Shown: positions 5,967 through 15,266, numbered from the stretch's first letter. The stretch: DNA of 49,615 nucleotides from Caryophanales bacterium UBA2298 (GCA_002345425.1 DDWA01000030.1:1-49615), one strand, 5' to 3'. Program-made: numbers and translations. Notes: generated from the sequence alone by a model not told the origin.

Positions 5967-7974
5967 AATTAACATAAAAACAATCTTTTCTGAACTTCCA
6001 AAACCAAAGCCTTTTGTTAAGGGAATAAGGAGAGCTCCAAAAAGGGATTTTTCTCTTTCTGAAGTTGAAACTGAATTAGCATTGAAAAATGCTTTACGTT
6101 ATGTTCCTGAAGAATGGCACGAAGAATTAGCTGAAGAATTCTTAGAAGAACTCCTAACAAGAGGAAAGATCTATGGTTATCGTTTTCGCCCTTTAGGCAA
6201 CATTATTGGTAAACCAATTGATGAATATCAAGGTAACTGCATTGAGGGAAAAGCATTCCAAGTGATGATTGATAACAACCTCGATTTTGAGATTGCTCTT
6301 TATCCTTATGAACTAATAACTTATGGTGAAACCGGTAGCGTATTACAAAATTGGATGCAATATCATTTGGTAAAAAAATATCTTTCGATTATGAATGATC
6401 AACAAACTTTAGTTGTGATGTCCGGACATCCTTTAGGCTTGTTTGCTTCTGATAAAAAATCACCAAGAGTTATAATCACTAATGGGTTGATGATTGGTGA
6501 GTTTGATAATCTAAAAGATTTTAATCGCGCTAGTTCTTTAGGCGTTGCTAATTATGGGCAAATGACCGCGGGTGGTTGGATGTATATCGGTCCCCAAGGA
6601 ATTGTCCATGGCACATATTCAACTCTTTTAAATGCTGGTAGAATGAAACTTGGAATCCCAGAAAATGAAAATCTTGCAGGTAGATTATTTGTTTCAAGCG
6701 GTTTAGGAGGTATGAGTGGAGCCCAAGGTAAGGCTGCACATATCGCCGGTGCTGTTGGCATAATAGCTGAAGTAGATTATTCTAGAATCGAAACAAGATA
6801 TAATCAAGGCTGGGTTGATGATATAAGTAGTGATTTAGATGAAGTTTTTGCGATTACTAATGAATATCTAGAAAAGAAAGAACCAAGAGCTATCGCTTAT
6901 CACGGCAATATTGTCGATTTATTGGAATATGTAGTAGAAAATAATATCAAGATAGATTTACTAAGCGATCAAACAAGTTGTCACGCTGTTTATGACGGTG
7001 GCTATTGCCCATTAGACATCAGTTTTGAAGAAAGAACGGAACTATTGCATAAAGATAGTACTAAATTTAAAAAACTAGTAGATGTGACTTTAAAAAGGCA
7101 TTTTGAAGTCATCAAAAAGATTACAAGCAAAGGAACGTATTTTTTTGACTATGGTAATTCTTTTATGAAAGCAATTAGCGATAGCGGGATTAAAGAAATA
7201 TGCAAAAACGGGATAAATGATCTTGATGGTTTTATATGGCCTTCTTATGTTGAAGATATCATGGGTCCAGTCTTATTTGATTATGGCTACGGACCATTTA
7301 GATGGGTTTGTTTAAGTAGAAAAGATGAAGATTTAGATAAAACTGATAAAGCAGCTATGGAATGCATCGATAAAAACCGAAGATTCCAAGATCTTGATAA
7401 CTACAACTGGATTAAAGACGCTAAAAAAAATCAGCTTGTTATAGGGACCAAAGCTAGAATTCTTTATCAAGATGCCTACGGAAGGTTAAAGATTGCTTTG
7501 AAATTTAATGATATGGTTAGAAATAAAGAAGTTGGACCTATTATGTTAGGAAGAGATCACCATGACACTGGTGGCACAGATTCACCATTTAGAGAAACAT
7601 CTAATATTAAAGATGGTTCCAATATTATGGCTGATATGGCAACTCACGTTGCTTTAGGTAACAGTGCAAGAGGTATGTCTTTAGTCACGCTTCATAATGG
7701 TGGTGGTGTTGGTATTGGCAAAGTAATCAATGGCGGTTATGGAATGGTGTTAGATGGTTCCGAACGAGTTGATAATATTTTAAAGACCGCAATGCTTTTT
7801 GATGTCATGGCTGGAGTTTCAAGGAGAGCTTGGGCGAGACAAGCAAATTCAATTGAAACTGTTAAAGAATATAATGAAATAGATAATAATTCATATATAA
7901 CTTTACCAAATTTAACAAACGATAAAAAAATAGCGTGTTTGGTAAAAAAACATTATGTCGATGGAGGAAAATAA
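5959..7974 (+). CDS. hutU: Urocanate hydratase (long form)
   Basis: A 671-residue urocanase that adds water to urocanate, giving 4-imidazolone-5-propionate, with tightly bound NAD+ as electrophile. The core motifs YGQMTAGGWMYIGPQG and SSGLGGMSGAQGKA (NAD-binding, Gly-rich) lie near 196 and 247, and the C-terminal HNGGGVGIGKVINGGYG is conserved. It is about 115 residues longer than the common 555-residue bacterial enzyme but close to the known long type (animal-type length, about 676). The length is therefore not an anomaly. GGAGGG precedes the ATG, and the gene overlaps hutH and abuts ftcD. Confidence 0.95.
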   Translation: MNEINIKTIFSELPKPKPFVKGIRRAPKRDFSLSEVETELALKNALRYVPEEWHEELAEEFLEELLTRGKIYGYRFRPLGNIIGKPIDEYQGNCIEGKAFQVMIDNNLDFEIALYPYELITYGETGSVLQNWMQYHLVKKYLSIMNDQQTLVVMSGHPLGLFASDKKSPRVIITNGLMIGEFDNLKDFNRASSLGVANYGQMTAGGWMYIGPQGIVHGTYSTLLNAGRMKLGIPENENLAGRLFVSSGLGGMSGAQGKAAHIAGAVGIIAEVDYSRIETRYNQGWVDDISSDLDEVFAITNEYLEKKEPRAIAYHGNIVDLLEYVVENNIKIDLLSDQTSCHAVYDGGYCPLDISFEERTELLHKDSTKFKKLVDVTLKRHFEVIKKITSKGTYFFDYGNSFMKAISDSGIKEICKNGINDLDGFIWPSYVEDIMGPVLFDYGYGPFRWVCLSRKDEDLDKTDKAAMECIDKNRRFQDLDNYNWIKDAKKNQLVIGTKARILYQDAYGRLKIALKFNDMVRNKEVGPIMLGRDHHDTGGTDSPFRETSNIKDGSNIMADMATHVALGNSARGMSLVTLHNGGGVGIGKVINGGYGMVLDGSERVDNILKTAMLFDVMAGVSRRAWARQANSIETVKEYNEIDNNSYITLPNLTNDKKIACLVKKHYVDGGK

Positions 7975-8936
7975 TGGCTAAAATAGTAGAATGTGTTCCT
8001 AATTTTTCCGAAGGAAGAGATAAAGAAAAAATCGCAAGAATAGTCAGCGTTTTTGCTAAACATGAAAAAGTTAAATTAATCAATTATGAAGCTGATCAGG
8101 ATTATAATAGAACTGTTTGTACGTTGATTGGGGATGCTGAATCAATGATAGATGCCGTTATGGATTTAGTAGCTATATGTGTTAAAGAGATTGATTTAAA
8201 TAAACATACTGGTGAACATGCAAGAATGGGTGCTGTTGACGTTATCCCTTTTATTCCTGTTAGTGATATATCAATGAAAGAATGTGTTTCTATAGCGAAT
8301 ATTTTGGCAGAAAAAATAGCAGACACATTTAACATTCCTTGTTATATGTATGCTGAAGCAGCTAATGAAGAAAAGCGCATCTCATTGCCTAATATTCGTA
8401 AGGGTGAATTCGAAGGTATGAAGGAAAAGATAAAATTACCTGAGTGGAAACCGGATTATGGAGATTCAGAAATACACCCTACGTTTGGAGTCATAGGTAT
8501 CGGCGCTAGAGACTTTTTAATAGCGTATAATATCGATATTTTAACTACTGACGAGAAAAAAACTGGTAATTTTGCTAAAGCTATTAGACAATCAAGCGGT
8601 GGCTTTCAATACGTCCAAGCTGGACCGGTTTATTTAGAGAATAGGGGCCATACTCAGGTCACAATGAACATTTTAAATTTTAAGAAAAATCCAATCTATA
8701 GAATTTTTGAGACCGTTAAGATGGAAGCAAGACGCTACCATATGGAAGTCCCAAGCGCTGAAATCGTTGGATTAATTCCTAAAGATGCTTTAATCAGGTC
8801 TTTAAAGTATTATTACGATGTTGAAGGAACTGATTTTCCGGAAGATATGACTTTTTCTGAAATTGTTAAGATGAGTGAAAAACATTTAAAACTTCGTGAC
8901 TTCTCAGTCGACAAAATTATCGATTATTTCTTATAA
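7974..8936 (+). CDS. ftcD: Glutamate formimidoyltransferase
   Basis: A 320-residue enzyme that moves the formimino group of N-formimino-L-glutamate to tetrahydrofolate, yielding glutamate and 5-formimino-THF. It matches the N-terminal half of animal FTCD: opening KIVECVPNFSEGRD, the NKHTGEHARMGAVDVIPF segment that includes the catalytic His region, and a later VQAGPVYLENRGHTQVTMN. The start at 7974 is chosen because GGAGG sits 7 bases upstream and the conserved N-terminus begins there; an upstream ATG at 7935 adds an unrelated leader inside hutU. The first A is shared with the hutU stop. Confidence 0.94.
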   Translation: MAKIVECVPNFSEGRDKEKIARIVSVFAKHEKVKLINYEADQDYNRTVCTLIGDAESMIDAVMDLVAICVKEIDLNKHTGEHARMGAVDVIPFIPVSDISMKECVSIANILAEKIADTFNIPCYMYAEAANEEKRISLPNIRKGEFEGMKEKIKLPEWKPDYGDSEIHPTFGVIGIGARDFLIAYNIDILTTDEKKTGNFAKAIRQSSGGFQYVQAGPVYLENRGHTQVTMNILNFKKNPIYRIFETVKMEARRYHMEVPSAEIVGLIPKDALIRSLKYYYDVEGTDFPEDMTFSEIVKMSEKHLKLRDFSVDKIIDYFL

Positions 8937-8948
8937 AGTTGGTAAAAT

Positions 8949-10223
8949 ATGAAAAGTTTAATTATCTATAATATAAAAACTTTATACACAAACAATCATC
9001 AACCACCTGTTAAAGGAGAATTGATGAAAGATTTAGTTACTTTTAATGATTGCTATATATTCATAGAAGAAGGAATTATTAAGAAGATAGGAACAGGAGA
9101 TTATCATAATTTAATTAATGATAATACTAAATTATATAATGCAGAACAAGCTATAGCAATTCCAGGTTTAATTGATAGCCACACTCATTTGGTTTTTGGA
9201 GGCTCAAGGGAGCATGAATTTTCAAAAAAAATTTCTGGAGTCGATTACCTAGATATTCTAAAACAAGGTGGCGGGATATTAAGTACCGTTAAGCAAACTA
9301 AACAAGCATCTTTTGAAGAATTATATTTACAAGCAAAAAAAACTTTAGATGAAATGCTTTTGTTTGGTGTTACTACCATTGAAGCTAAATCAGGTTACGG
9401 TTTAGAATTACAAACCGAAATAAAAACTTTACAAGTTCTAAAACAACTTAATGAAGATCAACCGATAGATATACACATTACTTATCTCGGTGCTCATGCT
9501 CTACCAGTAGAATATAAAAACCGAAGAAACGAATTCATTGATAAAGTTATTGAAGATTTACTGATTATCAAAAAAGAAGGTTTGGCTGAATATGTAGATG
9601 TCTTTTGTGAAACTGGTGTTTTTGATGCAAAAGAAACGAAAAAAATTCTTAAAGCAGCTAAATTACTCGGATTCAAACTAAGAGTACACACAGATGAAAT
9701 CGACTCGATTGGTGGAACACAAGTTGCTCTAAATCTTGAAGCTAAGACAGTTGATCATTTAATGGCTATCACGGATAAAGATATTAAAGAAATGGCTAAG
9801 ACAGATACAATCGCGAATCTTTTACCCTCTACTTCATTTTTCTTAAATAAGAGCTACGCACCAGCAAGAAAGCTAATCGATTCTGGAGTTGCGGTTAGCG
9901 TTTCAAGTGACTACAACCCAGGTTCAACGCCATCAGAAAACTATCAATTAACTCTTCAAATATCAGGAAATAAACTTAGAATGTTACCGTCAGAAGTTTT
10001 GACAGCAGCTACAATTAATCCTGCATTTAGTTTAGATATTGATAAAAACAAGGGTAGTTTAGAGGAAGGAAAAGATGCTGATATTGTTTTACTAAATTGT
10101 AAGAATTTGGATTATTTCATTTATCACTATGGGATTAACCATACAAAGAGTGTCTTTAAAAAAGGGAAACTTGTTGTTAAAGACAGAAATTTAGTTAAGG
10201 AGAAACCTTATGAAATTAGTTGA
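8949..10223 (+). CDS. hutI: Imidazolonepropionase
   Basis: A 424-residue amidohydrolase that opens 4-imidazolone-5-propionate to N-formimino-glutamate. Metal ligands are visible in DSHTHLVFGG (HxH) at about 76-85, HITYLGAHA, RVHTDEID and the late SSDYNPGS Asp. The family arginine and substrate segment GGSREHEF is also present. Length is usual for HutI (about 410-420). The ribosome site is weak (AAAGTTGGTAAAAT). The gene ends in TGA within fchA (14-base overlap). It sits between ftcD and fchA, although its product is the substrate for ftcD. Confidence 0.95.
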   Translation: MKSLIIYNIKTLYTNNHQPPVKGELMKDLVTFNDCYIFIEEGIIKKIGTGDYHNLINDNTKLYNAEQAIAIPGLIDSHTHLVFGGSREHEFSKKISGVDYLDILKQGGGILSTVKQTKQASFEELYLQAKKTLDEMLLFGVTTIEAKSGYGLELQTEIKTLQVLKQLNEDQPIDIHITYLGAHALPVEYKNRRNEFIDKVIEDLLIIKKEGLAEYVDVFCETGVFDAKETKKILKAAKLLGFKLRVHTDEIDSIGGTQVALNLEAKTVDHLMAITDKDIKEMAKTDTIANLLPSTSFFLNKSYAPARKLIDSGVAVSVSSDYNPGSTPSENYQLTLQISGNKLRMLPSEVLTAATINPAFSLDIDKNKGSLEEGKDADIVLLNCKNLDYFIYHYGINHTKSVFKKGKLVVKDRNLVKEKPYEIS

Positions 10224-10851
10224 TATGAAAGTTAATGATTTTTTAGATGAGTTAGCTTCATCCTCACCAGCACCGGGTGGTGGAAGTGTAAGTGCCTTGG
10301 CGGGAGCTAATGGCTGTAGCTTAATTTTAATGGTTGGTAAGTTAACTATAAATAAGAAAAAATTTAAAACTCTTTCAGAAGATACACAAGTAAGTTACAC
10401 AAAATTTTTAGAAATTTTTGAAAGAAATAAAGATGAGTTCATTGAAATGATTGATTCGGACACTGATGAATTCAATACATTAATGTCCGCTTATAAGTTG
10501 CCAAAGGAAACTGAGGATGAAATAAATCAGAGGAATCGAGAAATTGACAAAGCAACTATAGGATGCATTAAAGTTCCACTTAAAGTTTCTGCATTAGCGC
10601 TTGAATCTTTACGAGCGGTAGAATCTTTGATAGAAAATTCTAACAAAAATACAATATCTGATCAGGGTGTAAGTGTTTTAATGTTATATTCGGCGGTTGA
10701 AGGTGCCGCTCTAAATGTACTAATTAATTTACCGGGACTTAATGATCAATCATTAGTTAAAGAATTTACACAAACAATCAATGATATTTTATTTGAAGCA
10801 GAAGAAATTAAAGATAAATTACTTGAAGAAGTAAAATATCTATTAAAATAA
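10210..10851 (+). CDS. fchA: Formimidoyltetrahydrofolate cyclodeaminase
   Basis: A 213-residue, mostly helical protein of the cyclodeaminase/cyclohydrolase family, equal to the C-terminal half of animal FTCD. It turns 5-formimino-THF into 5,10-methenyl-THF and ammonia. The hallmark SSPAPGGGSVSALAGANG lies at 18-35. With ftcD as a separate gene, the two halves of the bifunctional animal enzyme are split here. The one-carbon unit of histidine thus enters the folate pool. The start overlaps hutI, with AAGGAG upstream of the ATG. Confidence 0.94.
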   Translation: MKLVDMKVNDFLDELASSSPAPGGGSVSALAGANGCSLILMVGKLTINKKKFKTLSEDTQVSYTKFLEIFERNKDEFIEMIDSDTDEFNTLMSAYKLPKETEDEINQRNREIDKATIGCIKVPLKVSALALESLRAVESLIENSNKNTISDQGVSVLMLYSAVEGAALNVLINLPGLNDQSLVKEFTQTINDILFEAEEIKDKLLEEVKYLLK

Positions 10852-10864
10852 AGGGGAGATAATT

Positions 10865-11509
10865 ATGAAAATATTTGCAGATACTGCAATAATTGATGAG
10901 ATTGAAGAAGTTTCTAAGTGGGGTATTATTTCAGGAGTTACAACTAACCCTTCTTTAATCGCCAAATCAGGAATTACTTTAAAAGAAGCAATTAATAAAA
11001 TAACAAGTTTAGTTGACGGACCAATAAGTGCTGAAGTAGCAGAATCAGATGCTTTATCAATGGTCGAAGAAGCTAAAATCTATGCGGTTATGCACAAAAA
11101 TATCGTTATTAAGATTCCGATGACAATTGAAGGTGTTAAAGCTGTTAAAATGCTAAGTGCTTTAAATATTAAAACGAATGTCACATTAGTATTCTCTATG
11201 TCTCAAGCTCTAATGGCAGCAAGCGCTGGGGCAACATATGTTTCGCCATTTATGGGTCGTCTAGACGATTTAACAGAATCTGAAGACGCTGGATACAAAT
11301 TGCTTAAAGATATAAAAGAGATGTTTAAAACATATAACTTTAAAACACAAATTATTGCAGCTTCTATAAGACACCTAGAGCATGTAAATCAAAGTATTAA
11401 ATCAGGTGCTGATATCGCAACTATTCCTTATAAAGTCTTAAAAGAAATGGTAAAACATGAATTGACTGATAAAGGTTTAGAGATATTTAGAGAGGCGGCA
11501 AAAAAATAA
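10865..11509 (+). CDS. tal: Transaldolase, small TalC/FSA-type subfamily
   Basis: A 214-residue TIM-barrel aldolase. It opens MKIFADTA, carries SGVTTNPSL, and has the Schiff-base lysine in IVIKIPMT (Lys83). Two residues separate transaldolase from fructose-6-phosphate aldolase in this small family. Here they are Glu57 (ISAEV) and the Phe of SPFMGRLDD, which is the transaldolase pattern; the aldolase has Gln and Tyr. It would exchange dihydroxyacetone units between sedoheptulose-7-P and glyceraldehyde-3-P. It follows fchA by 13 bases with AAGGGGAG as ribosome site, so it is probably co-transcribed with hut, an unexpected location. Confidence 0.88.
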   Translation: MKIFADTAIIDEIEEVSKWGIISGVTTNPSLIAKSGITLKEAINKITSLVDGPISAEVAESDALSMVEEAKIYAVMHKNIVIKIPMTIEGVKAVKMLSALNIKTNVTLVFSMSQALMAASAGATYVSPFMGRLDDLTESEDAGYKLLKDIKEMFKTYNFKTQIIAASIRHLEHVNQSIKSGADIATIPYKVLKEMVKHELTDKGLEIFREAAKK

Positions 11510-11510
11510 T

Positions 11511-11957
11511 ATGATGAATGATGAGATTCGCAGTCTTGCAAAGCAGGCATTTAATCAAACATGGGACTATATCGAAAAAGATAATCGAACAGTTGAAGAA
11601 ACTTTAAAAATGATTGATTTAACTTTTAAATCAAAATATTATTGGTCTTTAGTAGGGAACCATGTTAACTTTATTAGAAGCAATTGGCAAGTTTCAAGAG
11701 TATTCGCTGAAGCCAATCTTTTGGAAGCAAGTCTATATTATGCTAAAAGAGTTTTAGATGATACGATAAAATTAAATCTTCAAGAATTTGATCTTTTCTT
11801 TGCTTATGAAGCTAATGTCAGGGTTTATCATTTGCTGAAAGATTATACTCATCGTGACTTAATGTTAAAGAAAGCAAAAGCCAGTATTAACAGTATAGAA
11901 AAAGATTCTGATAAGAAATATTGCATGTTGGAACTTGAGAAGATATTAAATCTATAA
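11511..11957 (+). CDS. Unknown helical protein at the end of the hut transcript
   Basis: A 148-residue soluble protein not recognised from sequence. It is predicted nearly all alpha-helical. The spacing of aromatic residues (YYWSLVGNHVNFIRSNWQ, then a run with ASLYYAKRVLDD) resembles TPR-like helix pairs. It has no signal peptide, Cys pair or catalytic motif. It begins one base after the transaldolase stop and is followed by a terminator-like hairpin, so it appears to be the last gene of the histidine operon. Two adjacent ATGs (11511 and 11514) are possible starts; the ribosome site is poor, consistent with coupling. Confidence 0.75.
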   Translation: MMNDEIRSLAKQAFNQTWDYIEKDNRTVEETLKMIDLTFKSKYYWSLVGNHVNFIRSNWQVSRVFAEANLLEASLYYAKRVLDDTIKLNLQEFDLFFAYEANVRVYHLLKDYTHRDLMLKKAKASINSIEKDSDKKYCMLELEKILNL

Positions 11958-11985
11958 AAACAAGATAAAATATCAGGGTTTTTAT
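11954..11985 (+). terminator. Probable terminator of the hut operon
   Basis: A broken stem: outer AAAAAC/GTTTTT and inner GATA/TATC, ending in TTTTTATTT. It overlaps the stop of the last gene. The internal loop makes it weaker than other terminators here. Confidence 0.55.
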
Positions 11986-12046
11986 TTAGTCATGTTACTC
12001 ATGATTTTACGCTTACACTGTAGTCACCATTTTTCCCCATGTAAAA

Positions 12047-12139
12047 ATACCTCCAAAGTATCTTACTATAATCTTTTACTCATAATCCTTTATTATAAAG
12101 GATTATTTTCTTTTTTTATAGTGTCTACTTTAGAGGTAT
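12047..12139. repeat. 93-base nested inverted repeat in the spacer
   Basis: The outer arms ATACCTCCAAAGTA (12047-12060) and TACTTTAGAGGTAT (12126-12139) match at 13 of 14 positions. Inside them ACTATAA and TTATAGT pair with a one-base offset, and the centre is a perfect 9-bp hairpin, AATCCTTTA/TAAAGGATT (12084-12104), followed by a T-rich tract. The whole can fold as one long interrupted hairpin. Candidates are a small structured RNA with its terminator or a miniature inverted-repeat element. The rest of the 11986-12256 spacer shows no credible gene. Confidence 0.6.
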
Positions 12140-12256
12140 CATTTCATTTTTTATGCATCAACCAACATCTTATTAGTTCAACCTAAAGTTTAGATAGAGA
12201 CTATTATATTTAATGTTTTGCTAAATATTTACTAGATTTATCAAATAAGTAAATCT

Positions 12257-13996
12257 TTATCTAGTTTGAGACTTATTATTTCTATTATGATAATAAGTGT
12301 GCAACAAATGATGGGATAACTTTCCTAGAGGTTCTTTTAAAAAGTCTTTATAAAGTGCTAAAACTTCAGGATTTTCGTGTGATTTTCTTAAAGGCATACC
12401 GGCATCTACCTCATAAATAGCAGATATTCTATCTAAGCGTGTTTTGTTAGTTGTTCCATAAGGCTGACCGCCTCCACCAATACATCCGCCCGGACAGGTC
12501 ATGATTTCGATAAATGTATAAGGTGAAGTACCATTTCTTACTTGTTCACTAAGTACTTTAGCCATAGACAATGTATGAGCTACCGCAACTTTAACCATTG
12601 TGCCATTTAAATTAATTTCTGCTTCTTTTATACCTTCAAGTCCTCTTAATTCTTTAAAGTCCAAACTTTCAAGAGGTTTTTTGTTTACAACTTCGTAAAC
12701 CGTTCTAATCGCAGCTTCCATCACTCCACCAGTTGCGCCAAAGATAGCTCCGGCACCTGTTGTAATACCAAATGGTGAATCAAAAGGTTTCTCATCAAGG
12801 TTTTCAAAATCTATACCCATCTGTTTAATCATTTTACCTAACTCACGAGTTGTTAATACAACATCAATGTCAGGGTTTTCTCCGTCAACACTCATTTCTG
12901 TTCGTTTAGCTTCATATTTCTTTGCAGTACAAGGCATAACCGATACAACAAATATATCTTTAGGATCTAATCCTATTTTTTGAGGATAAAATGATTTAGC
13001 TAAGGAGCCAAACATCTGTTGAGGTGATTTGCATGAAGAAATATGATCCAAAATATCTGGATAACGAGTTTCGGCGAAATTAATCCAACCAGGACAACAT
13101 GATGTCATCATCGGTAAAACACCACCATTAGTAATACGGTGAATTAGTTCATTACCTTCTTCTAAAATTGTTAAGTCAGCTGTAAAGTCAGTATCAAAAA
13201 CTTGGTCAAATCCAAGAATTTTCATTGCTGATACCATTTTACCAGTAACAATTGTGCCAATTTTTTGACCAACTTCTTCACCTAAAGAAACTCTAACAGC
13301 AGGAGCTACTTGAACGATAACGTGCTTATTAGGGTCAGCTAAAGCTTTCCATACTAAATCTGTATCATCTTTTTCAGTTATAGCTCCCACAGGACAAACG
13401 CTTGCGCATTGTCCACATAATGTACAAAAAGCATCTGATAGATGTTCATCAAAAACTGCAGATACTCTTGTTTCATGACCTCTTCCATAAAAAGCTAGTA
13501 CACTAGTTCCTTGAACATTGTTACAGACATCAACACATCGACCACACTTAATACATAAGTTAGGATCTCTAACAATAGATGGATTGTTATCATCAATAGG
13601 TTGTCTTTCAAATACACTTGGGAACCTGTTTTCATCAATTCCTAAATTTTTAGCTAAATTTTGAAGTTCACAACGCATATTTTTAATGCAAGTTGTACAT
13701 TTTACATCATGATTCGATAATATTAACTCCACAATTGTCTTACGAGCATTTAGAACTCTTGCTGAATTTGTATAAACTACCATGCCTTCAGAAACGGGAG
13801 TTGAACAAGATGAAACAAGACCTTTTTTTCCTTCAACTTGAACAACACAAACACGGCAATCAGATTTAATCCCTAAATCTTCATAATAACAAAGTGTTGG
13901 GATATTCATATTAAACTTCTTTGCTGCCTTTAAAATTGAAGTGTTTTCTTCAACGGTTACTTTCACATTATTAATAATTAAATTTACCATTTTCAT
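12257..13996 (-). CDS. hydA: NAD-linked [FeFe] hydrogenase, catalytic subunit HydA
   Basis: A 579-residue catalytic subunit that reversibly makes H2. In order it has a plant-type 2Fe-2S domain (CYYEDLGIKSDCRVC), a His/Cys-ligated 4Fe-4S region (HDVKCTTC..MRCELQ), two 4Fe-4S ferredoxin motifs (CIKCGRCVDVC, CTLCGQCASVCPVGA) and the H-cluster domain. The domain has all three signatures: TSCCPGW, MPCTAKKYE and EIMTCPGGCIGGGGQPY. The start is taken at 13996, after GGGGGG; a second ATG two codons later (13990) is equally possible. An upstream in-frame ATG at 14047 lies inside hydB and is rejected. It is the last gene of hydC-B-A. Confidence 0.96.
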   Translation of the reverse strand: MKMVNLIINNVKVTVEENTSILKAAKKFNMNIPTLCYYEDLGIKSDCRVCVVQVEGKKGLVSSCSTPVSEGMVVYTNSARVLNARKTIVELILSNHDVKCTTCIKNMRCELQNLAKNLGIDENRFPSVFERQPIDDNNPSIVRDPNLCIKCGRCVDVCNNVQGTSVLAFYGRGHETRVSAVFDEHLSDAFCTLCGQCASVCPVGAITEKDDTDLVWKALADPNKHVIVQVAPAVRVSLGEEVGQKIGTIVTGKMVSAMKILGFDQVFDTDFTADLTILEEGNELIHRITNGGVLPMMTSCCPGWINFAETRYPDILDHISSCKSPQQMFGSLAKSFYPQKIGLDPKDIFVVSVMPCTAKKYEAKRTEMSVDGENPDIDVVLTTRELGKMIKQMGIDFENLDEKPFDSPFGITTGAGAIFGATGGVMEAAIRTVYEVVNKKPLESLDFKELRGLEGIKEAEINLNGTMVKVAVAHTLSMAKVLSEQVRNGTSPYTFIEIMTCPGGCIGGGGQPYGTTNKTRLDRISAIYEVDAGMPLRKSHENPEVLALYKDFLKEPLGKLSHHLLHTYYHNRNNKSQTR

Positions 13997-14006
13997 ACTT
14001 CCCCCC

Positions 14007-15266
14007 TTAACCTTTATAAGAATGTTCGACACAATCAATATAATCATCTCTAAAATATCTTAGTGATGAAATTATTGCTGTAGGTGAAGTTTGACCTAAA
14101 CCACAAAGCGATGTCTGATGAATTACACGAGCTAAAGACTCTAAAGAGACGATATCTTCCATCGTTGCTTTTCTTTCGACAAATTTTTTAATCAAATTAG
14201 CAAGTTGAATATGTCCCTCTCTACAAGGTGTGCATTTACCGCATGATTCGTGTTGGAAAAATTGAACAATTTTAAGCAAGATATCAAATAAGTCAAATCT
14301 TTCATCAATGACAATAATAGCACCTGCGCCAGTCTTAGATTCAAATTCTTCAAATCTTTCAAAATCGATTATCATATCGAGCATGTATTCAGGTATTATC
14401 GGTCCACATGCGCCACCCAATTGAACCATTTTTAATTTTCGATCTTTTTCAATGCCTTTACCTAGTTTATAAATTACATCTCTAATTGGAACACCAAAAG
14501 GTATTTCAAATACACCTTTATTTTTGACATTTCCAGATAATGATATCAGTTTTGTTCCTGTTGATGTTGGAGTACCAATTTTAGCGAATTCAGCACCACT
14601 AATTTCTAGAATAGTTGGAATAGTAGAGAAAGTTTCAACATTGTTAATTAACGTAGGTTTGCCAAAAACACCAATTTGGGTAGGAAATGGAGGTTTAACT
14701 CTAGTCCTTCCTGGGTTGCCTTCAATTGATTCGATTAAAGAAAATTCCTCGCCGCAAACATAAGATCCCGCCCCAGATCTGACTTCAATATCAAAATTGA
14801 ATTTAGAGCCTAAAATCTTATTACCTAAATAACCTTTTTTCTTTGCTTCATCGATTGACCATTTTAATAGACTAATCGACTTTTGATATTCTCCACGGAC
14901 ATAAATAATACCCTTTGTACCACCAGTTGCATAAGCAACAATAATCATACCTTCAAGAACTTGATGAGGATCATTTTCCATTAAATATCGATCTTTAAAG
15001 TTTCCAGGTTCGCCTTCATCGGCATTACAAAGTATGTATTTTTCTTTATTTGTTTCTTTAGCCAAAGCCATCATTTTAATAGCTGTAGGAAATCCTGCTC
15101 CGCCTCTACCTCGTAAATATGCTTTTTGAACTTCTTCAATAATCGCCGTTCTTTCCATAGAAAAAGCTTTTTTTAAGTTTTTATAACCATCAAATTTAAT
15201 ATATTCTTCGATTGATAATGGATTTATTTTTCCAAATCTTTTGGAAATTAATTTCATTTCTATCAT
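14007..15266 (-). CDS. hydB: Hydrogenase NADH/FMN subunit HydB (short NuoF-like)
   Basis: A 419-residue NuoF-type subunit that binds FMN and NAD(H). It shows GRGGAGFPTAIKM (FMN), NADEGEPGNFKDR, GAGSYVCGEEFSLIESIEG and the C-terminal 4Fe-4S motif SCGKCTPCREG plus a later Cys in SLCGLGQ. Electron-bifurcating HydB proteins of about 600 residues carry an N-terminal 2Fe-2S domain and a C-terminal two-cluster ferredoxin domain; both are absent here. It starts by ATGA overlap with hydC and ends 10 bases before hydA. Together with HydA and HydC it should couple NADH and possibly ferredoxin to H2; bifurcation is likely but not proven by sequence. Confidence 0.93.
   Translation of the reverse strand: MIEMKLISKRFGKINPLSIEEYIKFDGYKNLKKAFSMERTAIIEEVQKAYLRGRGGAGFPTAIKMMALAKETNKEKYILCNADEGEPGNFKDRYLMENDPHQVLEGMIIVAYATGGTKGIIYVRGEYQKSISLLKWSIDEAKKKGYLGNKILGSKFNFDIEVRSGAGSYVCGEEFSLIESIEGNPGRTRVKPPFPTQIGVFGKPTLINNVETFSTIPTILEISGAEFAKIGTPTSTGTKLISLSGNVKNKGVFEIPFGVPIRDVIYKLGKGIEKDRKLKMVQLGGACGPIIPEYMLDMIIDFERFEEFESKTGAGAIIVIDERFDLFDILLKIVQFFQHESCGKCTPCREGHIQLANLIKKFVERKATMEDIVSLESLARVIHQTSLCGLGQTSPTAIISSLRYFRDDYIDCVEHSYKG

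Noticed and set aside
5959..7974. Urocanate hydratase about 115 residues longer than the common bacterial form
   Set aside because: A long form of about 670-676 residues is known in animals and several bacteria, so the length alone is not a fusion or error.
11992..12186. 64-codon reading frame after the hut operon
   Set aside because: No ribosome site; it runs through the nested palindrome and T tract and has no recognisable composition of a protein.
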